Origin: Swaminathania salitolerans
GTDB taxonomy: Bacteria; Pseudomonadota; Alphaproteobacteria; Acetobacterales; Acetobacteraceae
Length of the DNA stretch: 64,000 nucleotides
Direction of reading: 5' to 3'
Assembly: GCF_007988945.1 (NCBI RefSeq)
Contig: NZ_BJVC01000004.1
Coordinates: 124,001 to 188,000, forward strand
The position numbers and the translations under genes were made by a program. Positions 54,885-62,894 of this stretch are shown here, piece after piece (position 1 is the stretch's first letter; the number at the start of each line of letters is the position of its first letter). The notes below the pieces were generated by a model. It was not told the origin of the DNA, searched no databases, and saw only the letters and a program-made list of their open reading frames with translations.

Positions 54885-56684
54885 ATGCCGCAGCCCGAAC
54901 CCTATGGAAGGCCGTCCCGGCGGGGGGCACCGGGCACGGTCTCGCGCCTGATGCGCCGGTTGCGCAGGCGCTCGCTGCGCCATCGCGACATCATGGCGCT
55001 GGAAGCCGGACGCGAGAACGAGCCGTCGCGGCGCTTCCGCCTGCCGCGTTTCGCCTCGCCGCTCATGAGGCGGATCTTCCTGCTCAATACGCTGCCTCTC
55101 GCCATTCTCGCAGTCACGCTCCTGTTTCTCAACGATTTCCAGAACAGCCTGCTCGAGACCGATGTGAACGCCCTGCGTGAGCAGGCGCATATCTATGCAG
55201 CGGCCATGGGCCAGATCGCCGTGGTGCGCGATCCCGCCCGGCATCCGCTGCCCGGTGCGGAATTCATGCTGGATGCCGCCCAGGCCCGGCCTCTTCTCCT
55301 GCGTCTTACGGAACCGAGTCCGAATGTCCGTGCCCGGCTCGTCGGACCGGACGGGACATTGGTGGCCGACAGCATGAACGAGGCGGCTCTCGTCAGACGC
55401 GGAAAGAGAAACGTGCAGTCGGGCGCCGGAGAGCCCGCGCCCCCGCCCCGCTGGGAGCCGCCGCGCAATAACGGCATCGAGATCGCTTATGAATGGCTTC
55501 TCTCGCTTCTCCCGCTTTCGTCCCGGGAGGGAATCGTGACGCTCGACACGCAGGACAATCCTCCGCCCCTGCGTTCGGCCGGCGAGTATCGCGGTGTCGA
55601 GGCGGCGCCCTATATCCGCCGTACCCCCGATCATCAGCTCGTCATCACCGTGGCAGAGCCCGTAACCCATGACGGTCAGACCGTGGGGATCATCCAGCTC
55701 ACGCGGCAGGCACAGGAAGTCGATCGATCGCTTTTCGCGGTCCGGTCCTCGATCCTCTCGCTCTTTCTTGCGGCGATGGTGATCACGATGCTTCTGTCAT
55801 GGTATCTCTCCCTGACCATCGCGCGCCCCCTGCTGCGGCTTGCGGTGGCCTCGCATGACATGCGCGATGTTTCCGGACGTGCGGATACCGTGCCGGAAGC
55901 GCTGCTGGTACGTCGGGACGAGATCGGCGTGCTGGCCCGCGCGCTCAGGGGGAGCGTGCTGGCCCTCTGGGCGCGCATGGACGCCATCGAGCGTTTTGCG
56001 GCCGATGTCAGCCACGAGATCAAGAACCCGCTTTCCTCCATACGCTCCGCCATAGAGACCCTGCCGCGGATCGAGAACCGGGAGCGCCAGACCCGTCTTC
56101 TCGGGATCATCAACAACGATGTGCGCCGTCTGGATCGTCTGATTACCGATATTGCCGATGCGAGCCGTATCGATGCCGAGCTTTCCCGCACGCGATCCGA
56201 GCCGGTCGCCGTCGGGATGCTGCTCTCGATCCTGACGGAGATGCACCAGACCACGCGCAAACCCGAGGATGCCGTTCTCGTTCTGGACGATACCCATGAC
56301 GACGCGACTCACCCCTTGCGCGTCCTGGCCGTGGAGGATCGTCTCGTTCAGGTCCTGCGCAACCTGATCGGCAATGCGATTTCCTTCTCGCCTCCGCGCG
56401 GCAGGATCGTGCTCTTCATGGCGCCGCAGGACCGGCAGGTGAAGATCACCGTCAGCGACGAGGGACCGGGTATTCCGCCCCTCAAGCTGGAGGACATATT
56501 CGACCGGTTCTACTCCGAGCGACCCCAGACAGAGAATTTCGGCCAGCATTCGGGGCTGGGTCTGGCGATCAGCCGACAGATCGTCGAGGCCCTTCACGGA
56601 ACGCTCTATGCGGAGAACCGTCACGACGATGCGGGCCGGGTGATCGGCGCGCGTTTCGTTATCCTGCTGCCGCGCGCGCTCTAG
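54885..56684 (+). CDS. chvG: ChvG-type sensor histidine kinase
   Basis: 599-residue inner-membrane kinase. A cytoplasmic N-terminus of about 60 residues leads to a first helix (IFLLNTLPLAILAVTLLFLN), then a periplasmic sensor of about residues 85-280, a second helix (SLFLAAMVITMLLSWYLSLT) and HAMP. The H-box histidine is in FAADVSHEIKNPLSSIRSAI. The N-box is VLRNLIGNAISFSPP, the G-box DEGPGIPP and LGLAISRQIVEALHG. Partner of ChvI. In many relatives hprK and ptsIIA follow chvG, but here the next gene is unrelated. Confidence 0.95.
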   Translation: MPQPEPYGRPSRRGAPGTVSRLMRRLRRRSLRHRDIMALEAGRENEPSRRFRLPRFASPLMRRIFLLNTLPLAILAVTLLFLNDFQNSLLETDVNALREQAHIYAAAMGQIAVVRDPARHPLPGAEFMLDAAQARPLLLRLTEPSPNVRARLVGPDGTLVADSMNEAALVRRGKRNVQSGAGEPAPPPRWEPPRNNGIEIAYEWLLSLLPLSSREGIVTLDTQDNPPPLRSAGEYRGVEAAPYIRRTPDHQLVITVAEPVTHDGQTVGIIQLTRQAQEVDRSLFAVRSSILSLFLAAMVITMLLSWYLSLTIARPLLRLAVASHDMRDVSGRADTVPEALLVRRDEIGVLARALRGSVLALWARMDAIERFAADVSHEIKNPLSSIRSAIETLPRIENRERQTRLLGIINNDVRRLDRLITDIADASRIDAELSRTRSEPVAVGMLLSILTEMHQTTRKPEDAVLVLDDTHDDATHPLRVLAVEDRLVQVLRNLIGNAISFSPPRGRIVLFMAPQDRQVKITVSDEGPGIPPLKLEDIFDRFYSERPQTENFGQHSGLGLAISRQIVEALHGTLYAENRHDDAGRVIGARFVILLPRAL

Positions 56685-56817
56685 GCTCGGGCGCGTCGGT
56701 TTGCCGCCCCGCGAGCGCAGATCCGGCGCTCCGGACCGGGCATGCCGCGCATCGGTCGATACGGGCCCGGCATGCCTTGCCCGCGCTTCGCCTTTCCTTT
56801 TCCGGTCATGCGTGAAG

Positions 56818-57177
56818 TCAGAACCGGGCGAGGCGGGTCTGGCCTGCCGCCTTGCGTCGCGCCAGCACGTCGCGCATCTGCGCCACGCCGTTTTCATAGG
56901 AGGCCTGCGCGCATTCCTCCACCTCCGCGGCGCGGCGGTCGCTCGCGCCCAGCTGCGCCTCGCACAGAGCTTCGGCTTTCTCGCGGAGGGTATCGGCGAT
57001 GCGGTTCCACTCCCGGTCGGAGTCGAGATTGACATGCGAGATATCGATCCGGGCATTGTCGGGCGTGCCGGGCTGCGCCTGCACGGTTTCGAGCCGGGCC
57101 GCATCGGCATGAGCCGGGGTGACGGTCAGGGCGACAAGGCTGGCGGCGGTGACGAGCGTCTTGGTTACAACGAACAT
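56818..57177 (-). CDS. UrcA-family small exported protein
   Basis: 119-residue protein with signal peptide (MFVVTKTLVTAASLVALTVT, cleaved after PAHA at about residue 24). The mature part matches the UrcA pattern: RIDISHVNLDSDREWNRIAD, then ALCEAQLGASD and VEECAQASYENGVAQM, with the two conserved cysteines likely in a disulfide. The start at 57177 is preferred over 57264 because it opens the signal. Function is unknown. Divergent from the LpxO-like hydroxylase. Confidence 0.8.
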   Translation of the reverse strand: MFVVTKTLVTAASLVALTVTPAHADAARLETVQAQPGTPDNARIDISHVNLDSDREWNRIADTLREKAEALCEAQLGASDRRAAEVEECAQASYENGVAQMRDVLARRKAAGQTRLARF

Positions 57178-57494
57178 GATGCAATCTCCGGGCTGACCGG
57201 AAGGCCCCATGCCTCCCCGGTCGAGACACTCCATGCAAGAAGCGTGCCAAACCCGTATTTTCATTGCTGGGAGAGAATATTTTTCCAGAAACCCTGAAAG
57301 AGAAAGAAACTTATCCCATAAGATATGGATAATCGGCCATTCGATGGCGTTTTTCGCCAGTTTTCCTGCAAGGTCTGCGCTCGATATCCGGGAGGCGCCG
57401 CCGGGATTGCGATCGGCGGTCCGGAGCGGTCTTGAAAAAACGATCGCAGCGGATCAGTGTCCTCCTGTTACAGATCGATTACAGGGGGCCTGAC
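57178..57494. promoter_or_regulatory. Divergent intergenic region with a TTATCC inverted repeat
   Basis: 317 bp between the UrcA-like gene (minus) and the hydroxylase (plus). It is less GC-rich than its surroundings. The only clear structure is an inverted repeat TTATCC (57311-57316) and GGATAA (57327-57332) with a 10-bp spacer, in the middle of an A-rich stretch. This may be an operator for one of the divergent promoters. Nothing else recognised. Confidence 0.4.
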
Positions 57495-58316
57495 GTGGAT
57501 TATCTGGGCAAGAGAGTGGTGGATCACGGGCGCAAGCTGCCCTTCCTCAACAAGTCGCTCTATCAGATCGGCAAGGATCTCCGGCCCTCAATCGACCGTT
57601 TCATCGCCCGCAACTCGCTCATTCCGAATACGGCGCTCGTCGATACGCGGTATTTTCCCTGGATCCGCATGCTCGAGCGGAACTGGGAAACCATCCGGGA
57701 CGAGGCGCTTCGTATCCGGGCGGAAGATATCCCGTCTCTGGGAGAGATCTCGCGCGAGCACGGACGTATTGCCGGGGACCGACGGTGGAAATCCTTCTTT
57801 TTCGAGGGATACGGCTATCGTCGCGAGGAGAACCGTCAGCGCGCGCCGAAGACGACGGCCCTTCTGGACCGGATTCCGGGTCTGGTGACGGCGAGCTTCT
57901 CGGTGCTCGAAGCCGGATGTCACATCCCCCGTCATGTCGGCATGACCAAGGGAACGCTCGTCTATCATCTCGGTCTCAGCATCCCGAGGAACAGGGAAGC
58001 CTGTCATATCAATATCGAGACCGAGGCCGGGCTGCACGTCCATAGCTGGAGCGATGGCGGGTCCCTGCTGTTCGACGACACCTATAATCACGAGGTCTGG
58101 AACGATACGGACGAGGATCGCTACATCCTTCTGGTCCAGATGCAGCGTCCCTGCCGCAAGGCAGCGCGCAGGCTCCTGCGTTTCTTCCTGTTCTGCGTGC
58201 GTCATTCACGCTTCGTTCAGGAGATCAAGAAGCGTCTGGACCGGATGCCGACCGGTAATGACGCAGCCCCTGCGCCGGGGACCCCTGCTTCGGTAACCCC
58301 TGCTTCAGGGGCGTAG
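57495..58316 (+). CDS. LpxO-like aspartyl/asparaginyl beta-hydroxylase
   Basis: About 273 residues. The core is the Fe(II)/2-oxoglutarate hydroxylase domain: GCHIPRHVGMTKGTLVYHLG, then CHINIETEAGLHVHSWSDGG, DDTYNHEVWNDTDEDRYILL and VQMQRPC, holding the metal-binding histidines. GTG 57495 preceded by an AGGGGG site is the preferred start; the frame opens at TTG 57432. The relatives include LpxO (2-hydroxylation of lipid A acyl chains), which would modify the outer membrane; it might instead act on another substrate. The C-terminus ends in a low-complexity Pro/Ala tail. Confidence 0.82.
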   Translation: MDYLGKRVVDHGRKLPFLNKSLYQIGKDLRPSIDRFIARNSLIPNTALVDTRYFPWIRMLERNWETIRDEALRIRAEDIPSLGEISREHGRIAGDRRWKSFFFEGYGYRREENRQRAPKTTALLDRIPGLVTASFSVLEAGCHIPRHVGMTKGTLVYHLGLSIPRNREACHINIETEAGLHVHSWSDGGSLLFDDTYNHEVWNDTDEDRYILLVQMQRPCRKAARRLLRFFLFCVRHSRFVQEIKKRLDRMPTGNDAAPAPGTPASVTPASGA

Positions 58317-58344
58317 AAAACCGGGATGAGCGCGCCTTGGGCGG

Positions 58345-58842
58345 TCAGCGTGTCTGGCGCCATTGCCGGGCCTGGAGCACGACACTGTAGCTGACGAGCG
58401 CGAAGAGCACGGCAGCCGCGATCCCGCCGAGAACCGTCATCGAGACGGGGAGATGGAAAAGATAGGTCGGATCGTCGCAGGGTTTGGCGGGACGCAACGG
58501 CATATGGGCCATGCGCTCGCTGAAGCTTCCGCCATGAAAGACAGGCGCGTGACAGGACGGGAGCGGACTCTGCCACCATTTGCGTTCGACGCCGTTATGG
58601 AGGCCGGCAAGCATGACGGCGGCGGCGAGCGCCGGGAGAGACAGAACCGTCGCCCAGAAGCCGATCATCCCCGGAACCAGCAGGGCAATGACGCCGAGCA
58701 CGCCGACGATACGCCAGGGGGTGCGTTCGATGAGGCAGAGCTCACAGGGCGCATAGCCCAGAACATGTTCCGCCCACCATGCGATTCCGAGTGCGGCCAT
58801 ACCGGCGAGAAACAGCGATCCACCGGTCAGTCTTGTAATCAT
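58345..58842 (-). CDS. dsbB: Disulfide bond formation protein DsbB
   Basis: 165-residue inner-membrane quinone reductase that reoxidises periplasmic DsbA. The periplasmic redox cysteines are visible in APCELCLIERTPW and in PLPSCHAP with the later KPCDDPTYLFHL. Four hydrophobic helices (GGSLFLAGMAALGIAWWAEH, VGVLGVIALLVPGMIGFWAT, LALAAAVMLAGLH-like, VSMTVLGGIAAAVLFALVSY). Its start overlaps the otsA stop by 4 bp (ATGA at 58839), so it is co-transcribed with otsBA. No dsbA in the window. Confidence 0.9.
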   Translation of the reverse strand: MITRLTGGSLFLAGMAALGIAWWAEHVLGYAPCELCLIERTPWRIVGVLGVIALLVPGMIGFWATVLSLPALAAAVMLAGLHNGVERKWWQSPLPSCHAPVFHGGSFSERMAHMPLRPAKPCDDPTYLFHLPVSMTVLGGIAAAVLFALVSYSVVLQARQWRQTR

Positions 58843-60182
58843 TCCCGTCTTTCGGTCTCTCTCAGCATTTCGAGGAACGTATCGGCCCAGTTGGCTGCCG
58901 TATTCTGGGTCACGTCCTTGTGCAGAGCCTGCCAGCGCCTCTGTCTTTCTTCAAGGCTCATCGTGATTCCGGCATGGATCGCATCGGCGATCCCTTCGGA
59001 ATCGTAGGGATTGACCATGAGCGCCTGTTCCATCTCCGGAGCGGCACCTGCGAGCGAGGACAGGATGAGCGCACCGGGATCGGCCTCGTCCTGAGCGGCG
59101 ACGAATTCCTTCGCCACGAGATTCATGCCGTCGCGCAGGGGCGTCACGAGCGCGACATCCGCGATCCGGTGAAAGCCGGCAAGGAGCTCGCGCGAGACCG
59201 ACTGGGTCAGATAGCGTATGGGCGACCAGTCGAAATTGCCATGCATGGCGTTGATATGTCCGGCCATCTCGTCGAGCTGGCGACGCAGGTCGCGGTAGCT
59301 CGCGACCCCGGCGCGTGACACCGGCGTGATCTGCAAGAGGACCGTCTCGCCCTTGTGCTGGGGATAACGGTTCAGGAAGGCCTCGTAGCCATGGATACGC
59401 TCGGGAATTCCTTTCGAATAATCGAGGCGGTCCACACCCAGGATCAGCTTTCGCCCGCGCAGCGAGGCATGGAGGCGCTGCACCTCCGGCATGAGGACGT
59501 TCCTGCTGGCCTGTTCGCTGAATTCGACCGGATCGATCCCGATCGGGAAATGGGCCGCGCGATTGGGGAGGCCGTTCGCCGCGAAACAGCCATCCATGTT
59601 GCGGGCATCTTCTTCGGTCTGCACCCCGATGAGATCGTAGGCCGCCATCTCGCGCAGCATTTCCTCGGCGCAGGGCAACACGCGGGTGACGCTCCAGGGC
59701 GGGAACGGGATGTGCAGAAAGAAGCCGATCTTGGCCTTGACGCCGCGTCGCCTCAGCTTCGCCCCGAGCGGGAAGAGATGATAGTCATGAATCCAGATCG
59801 TGTCGTCCTCGCGGAGGAGCGGGACGAGCTGGTCGGCGAACATGGCGTTGACTTCGCGGTAGACCTGATAATCCGTCCGACGATAATCGATGATCCCTAT
59901 GCGGTAATGGCAGAGCGGCCAGAGGAGACCGTTGGAGAAATTCTCGTAGAAATGCTCGTACTGGCTGCGCGTGAGATCGATCGTCGCATAGGTGCAGCTT
60001 TCATGCGTGTCGCATCTGGGCGTCTGGTCTTTCGTCTGGCTGGCATGACGACCGGACCATCCGAACCAGAGGCTTTCCGTACCGCGCACGGCATCGCGCA
60101 CACCGACCGCGAGACCGCCCGCGGGCTGACTGCGTTCCCGCGGGGCGGGAACGCGGTTCGAAACGACGACGAGGCGTCCCAT
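58839..60182 (-). CDS. otsA: Trehalose-6-phosphate synthase
   Basis: 447-residue GT-B glycosyltransferase joining UDP-glucose and glucose-6-phosphate. Starts MGRLVVVSNRVPAPRERSQP. Signatures are the sugar-binding IWIHDYHLFPLGAKLRRRGV, GFFLHIPFPPWSVTRVLPCA, GVDRLDYSKGIPERIHGYEA and TPLRDGMNLVAKEFVAAQDE. It begins one base after the otsB stop. Trehalose made here would protect against osmotic and acid stress. Confidence 0.97.
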   Translation of the reverse strand: MGRLVVVSNRVPAPRERSQPAGGLAVGVRDAVRGTESLWFGWSGRHASQTKDQTPRCDTHESCTYATIDLTRSQYEHFYENFSNGLLWPLCHYRIGIIDYRRTDYQVYREVNAMFADQLVPLLREDDTIWIHDYHLFPLGAKLRRRGVKAKIGFFLHIPFPPWSVTRVLPCAEEMLREMAAYDLIGVQTEEDARNMDGCFAANGLPNRAAHFPIGIDPVEFSEQASRNVLMPEVQRLHASLRGRKLILGVDRLDYSKGIPERIHGYEAFLNRYPQHKGETVLLQITPVSRAGVASYRDLRRQLDEMAGHINAMHGNFDWSPIRYLTQSVSRELLAGFHRIADVALVTPLRDGMNLVAKEFVAAQDEADPGALILSSLAGAAPEMEQALMVNPYDSEGIADAIHAGITMSLEERQRRWQALHKDVTQNTAANWADTFLEMLRETERRE

Positions 60183-60941
60183 TCAGCTCTGCTCCCCGTA
60201 ACCTGCGAGAAAAGCGCGAAATGCATGGGCGGTCGGAAAATCGTCGGGAATGAGATAGCCCTGTCCGCCCATGGCCCGTGCGGCTTCGACCCCGTCCCGG
60301 TCGGTCACGTCATCGCCGACGAAAACGGGAATGCGTCCCCTGAAAGGAGGCGCCTGCATCAGAGCTTCGACCGCCTTGCCCTTGTGAACCCCTGCGAGCC
60401 TGATTTCCCAGGCCATCTTGGAAGGATGGATCTCGAACCTGTCCTGACCCGACAGCCAGGCAAGGATCTCCTGCTCGAATACGGGTCCGGCCTCCGGATG
60501 GCTCCGGTAATGCAGCACGAGACCCGCCTGCTTGCGTTCGAGGGCACAGCCCGCAAACCGGGCGACGAGCGTTTCGGCCCGGTCGATCCACGGCTCGGGC
60601 AAGGGGGTCGTCATCATCGGTTCCGTCGGGGCATCGGGGCTGCGACGCAGGGTCAGGCCATGCTCACCGGCGATTGCGGTCGGCACATGAGGCAGGAAAT
60701 GATCGATCTGCGCGATGGGTCTGCCGGTGACGATGGCCAGAGCGCCGCCGCAGAGCGTTCTGATCCGGGTCAGGGTCTCGACAAGACCCTCTTCCACCTT
60801 CACCGAGGCCGGGGTGGGGGCGATATCGACGAGCGTTCCGTCGAAATCGAGCAGGAACGCCGCGCGATCCGGCGGGGGAAACGCCGGAGCGGGAAGGGGA
60901 AGATCGGGCCTGTCCGGCTCGGCGGGAGAGGGGGTTGTCAT
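60183..60941 (-). CDS. otsB: Trehalose-6-phosphate phosphatase
   Basis: 252-residue HAD phosphatase releasing trehalose. Start at 60941 (MTTPSPAEPDRPDLPLPAPA). The nucleophile motif is FLLDFDGTLVDIAPTPASVK, the second motif LAIVTGRPIAQIDHFLP, the IAGEHGL loop, and the FVGDDVTDRDGVEAARAMGG metal motif. The frame extends to 61490 through repetitive sequence but that is not coding. It is directly upstream of otsA. Confidence 0.95.
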   Translation of the reverse strand: MTTPSPAEPDRPDLPLPAPAFPPPDRAAFLLDFDGTLVDIAPTPASVKVEEGLVETLTRIRTLCGGALAIVTGRPIAQIDHFLPHVPTAIAGEHGLTLRRSPDAPTEPMMTTPLPEPWIDRAETLVARFAGCALERKQAGLVLHYRSHPEAGPVFEQEILAWLSGQDRFEIHPSKMAWEIRLAGVHKGKAVEALMQAPPFRGRIPVFVGDDVTDRDGVEAARAMGGQGYLIPDDFPTAHAFRAFLAGYGEQS

Positions 60942-61130
60942 GATCCTGATAACTTCCTCATTGATACGCGGTTGCACCGAACCCGGGGGAACATCCGCGT
61001 TATCGCCCGCAAATCTGATCAGAATATGGTCGTATGTCGAAAGATGTTTCCCCGGAGGAAGGGAGGCAAGGCGGCCTCCCGGCTCTCCGGCCTTCCGGCC
61101 GGAAACGACGCGGGAGGATCGGCGCAACAA

Positions 61131-61172
61131 GGTCGAAGCCGATGGGTCGAAGCTGCGGGGTCGAAGCTGCGG
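61131..61172. repeat. 14-bp tandem repeat at the 3' end of the DUF2155 gene
   Basis: GGTCGAAGCTGCGG occurs twice in tandem (61145-61158, 61159-61172), preceded by a diverged unit GGTCGAAGCCGATG (61131-61144). It ends two bases before the DUF2155 stop codon. A perfect 6-bp hairpin CCGGCC-TTCC-GGCCGG lies nearby at 61087-61102. Confidence 0.85.
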
Positions 61173-61174
61173 GG

Positions 61175-61873
61175 TCAGCGGGACGGAGCGGCTTGCGGGG
61201 GAGGGAGCGGGGTCGCGCCATTGCCCGAGAAAGGCGTGAGCTGGGTCGGGCCGCCTCCGGACGCGGTGCTGGAAGGGCGGCCATAAGGCGGGGCGGAAGA
61301 GGCAGGCGGGACGGGCTGGTCGCCCAGCGGGGCGAGGCGGGTCGGGCCGGTCGCGCTGTCCGATCCGCCCGGGCGATCGTCCAGATCGCCGGGCTGGTTC
61401 TGTTCGCCCTGGGGGGGCGAGGCCGTCAGGACCGGAACGACCGGCTTGGGCAGGGGGGCCAGAGCCGGGTCGGTCTTCGGACCCGCGCATCCCATGACGT
61501 TGATGCCGTATAGCGGGCTGCGAAAGGTGGAGAGAGAGGGCTCTTCGGCGAGGATCCAGCCCGTCCAGGCCGATTCCGGCTCGGAATCGTCGGTCGTGCT
61601 GAGGAGCACGGCCGCATTGCGCGGCAGCGTTTCCGGGCGATCGACGCAGCGGGTCACGCGCAGATGCAGCGAATGATAGTGTGCCTCGCCGCCAGCGGGG
61701 ATCGTCAGGGTCTCGACGGTCGAATCCGTGCGGTTCAGGATCTGGATGACGGCCTCGCCGCGCCCTTGCCAGAGATCGGCGGCATACATGACGGGCGGAG
61801 CCACCGCCTCGGCGCCCGAAGCGGGCGCGCTCAGGACGAGGGCGAGAAACGGCGTCCAGGCGAGGCGTTTCAT
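61175..61873 (-). CDS. DUF2155-family exported protein
   Basis: 232 residues. A signal peptide (MKRLAWTPFLALVLSAPASG) is followed by AADLWQGRGEAVIQILNRTD, then VLLSTTDDSEPESAWTGWIL and SPLYGINVMGCAGPK, typical of DUF2155 proteins with the late cysteine. The C-terminal third is Pro/Gly-rich (VPPASSAPPYGRPSSTASGG). In alphaproteobacteria DUF2155 genes commonly follow mlaD, as here, suggesting a role in envelope homeostasis; the function is not known. Its start overlaps the upstream small gene by 4 bp. Confidence 0.85.
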   Translation of the reverse strand: MKRLAWTPFLALVLSAPASGAEAVAPPVMYAADLWQGRGEAVIQILNRTDSTVETLTIPAGGEAHYHSLHLRVTRCVDRPETLPRNAAVLLSTTDDSEPESAWTGWILAEEPSLSTFRSPLYGINVMGCAGPKTDPALAPLPKPVVPVLTASPPQGEQNQPGDLDDRPGGSDSATGPTRLAPLGDQPVPPASSAPPYGRPSSTASGGGPTQLTPFSGNGATPLPPPQAAPSR

Positions 61874-62076
61874 GTCTTGAGTCCTTTCAATGCGTCGATC
61901 ATCTGCCTCAGATGATGGCGCATGACTTCCGGATCCACGCCCATCAGGAGGGCATCCTCATAGACATCCTGAAGGGTCTGTCTCAGTTCGGCATCGTTTT
62001 CGCGCAGAACCTTGAGCTTCTCGACGCAGGAAACGGGGTTGCCGTCGCGATCGGTCCAGGGGATCGATCCGGTCAC
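61870..62076 (-). CDS. Small conserved hypothetical protein between mlaD and DUF2155
   Basis: 68-residue soluble protein (MTGSIPWTDRDGNPVSCVEK). Helical after residue 20 (KVLRENDAELRQTLQDVYED, then ALLMGVDPEVMRHHLRQMID). No signal or membrane segment. It overlaps both neighbours by 4 bp (62073 and 61870), which strongly supports it being translated in the mlaD-DUF2155 operon. Function unknown. Confidence 0.78.
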   Translation of the reverse strand: MTGSIPWTDRDGNPVSCVEKLKVLRENDAELRQTLQDVYEDALLMGVDPEVMRHHLRQMIDALKGLKT

Positions 62077-62573
62077 GGGGTGCTCGCCTTCCGGCTCTTG
62101 TCGAGAGAATCCGTAACCGAGAAGATGAACTTGCTCAGAAGCTGCTCGAGGCTGATGGAGCCCTGTGTCTGGGTGACCATGCTGCCCGGTTTCAGGTCCT
62201 TCTCGTCGCCACCCGGAGAAAGGGCGATGTATTTTCCGCCGAGCAGACTGTCCGATGTCACGATGGCCGCGCTATCCGTCGGCAGGGCAATCCCGTCACG
62301 CACGGTGAAGGCGACTTCGGCGCGGTAATTTCCGGGATCGACGGATTCCGATGTCACATGGCCGACGGTGATCCCCGCCAGGCGGACATCCGATCCGACC
62401 GAAAGCCCGTCGATCTGATCGAAGACGGCGTGCAGCGTATAGCCGTCGCTGCCGCCCTGATGCCGTCCGAGCACCGCAAGTGCCAGAAGAGCGGCCAGAA
62501 GGGCCAGAACGAGAAAGCCGGTCATCAGCTCGACGAGGTCGCGACGGGGTCGCACGCCGGATAGTGAAGGCAT
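62073..62573 (-). CDS. mlaD: Outer-membrane lipid asymmetry protein MlaD
   Basis: 166-residue MCE-domain protein anchored by one N-terminal helix (LVELMTGFLVLALLAALLAL). The MCE core reads YTLHAVFDQIDGLSVGSDVR, then LAGITVGHVTSESVDPGNYR and SDSLLGGKYIALSPGGDEKD. Part of the Mla phospholipid retrograde transport complex; mlaE and mlaF are not within the window. First gene of the run mlaD-small orf-DUF2155. In some relatives an NDUFA12-like gene precedes mlaD, but none is seen here. Confidence 0.92.
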   Translation of the reverse strand: MPSLSGVRPRRDLVELMTGFLVLALLAALLALAVLGRHQGGSDGYTLHAVFDQIDGLSVGSDVRLAGITVGHVTSESVDPGNYRAEVAFTVRDGIALPTDSAAIVTSDSLLGGKYIALSPGGDEKDLKPGSMVTQTQGSISLEQLLSKFIFSVTDSLDKSRKASTP

Positions 62574-62894
62574 GAGGCTTTGGTCCTGGTTTGATGGGCC
62601 CGAAAAGGATGACGCCCTTCAGTCCTACAGGCTTCGTCCGTCAGCGTCCATCGTCCGGATGGCGCCTCCCGCGCCCTCTTGCCTGCCGGGCACCGGGAGC
62701 GCCCTCCGGGAGACGCGACGTTTCCGGCACAGGGAGCAATTCGGGACGGAGCGATTTCCGGGGCGGAGCGAAGCACGGGGGAGGCGGGCCGGGAAACGTT
62801 ATCCACCATATCCCCATTTTACGGACCATTATCCCCGCCTGGCCTTGCCGAATTCCCCTTTCCGGTCGGGCGGCGCGTATCTAGATTCACAGAC
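62574..62894. other. Divergent intergenic region with TTATCC sites, no gene
   Basis: 321 bp between mlaD (minus) and the ribonucleotide-reductase-like frame (plus). Frames on both strands here are short and low-complexity. It carries TTATCCACC (62799-62807, 8/9 to a DnaA box) and TTATCCCCG (62829-62837, 7/9), both on the plus strand. Promoters for both genes must lie here but were not clear. Confidence 0.45.

Noticed and set aside
59355-61286. Plus-strand frame of 643 codons
   Set aside because: Shadow of otsA and otsB on the minus strand; no domain.
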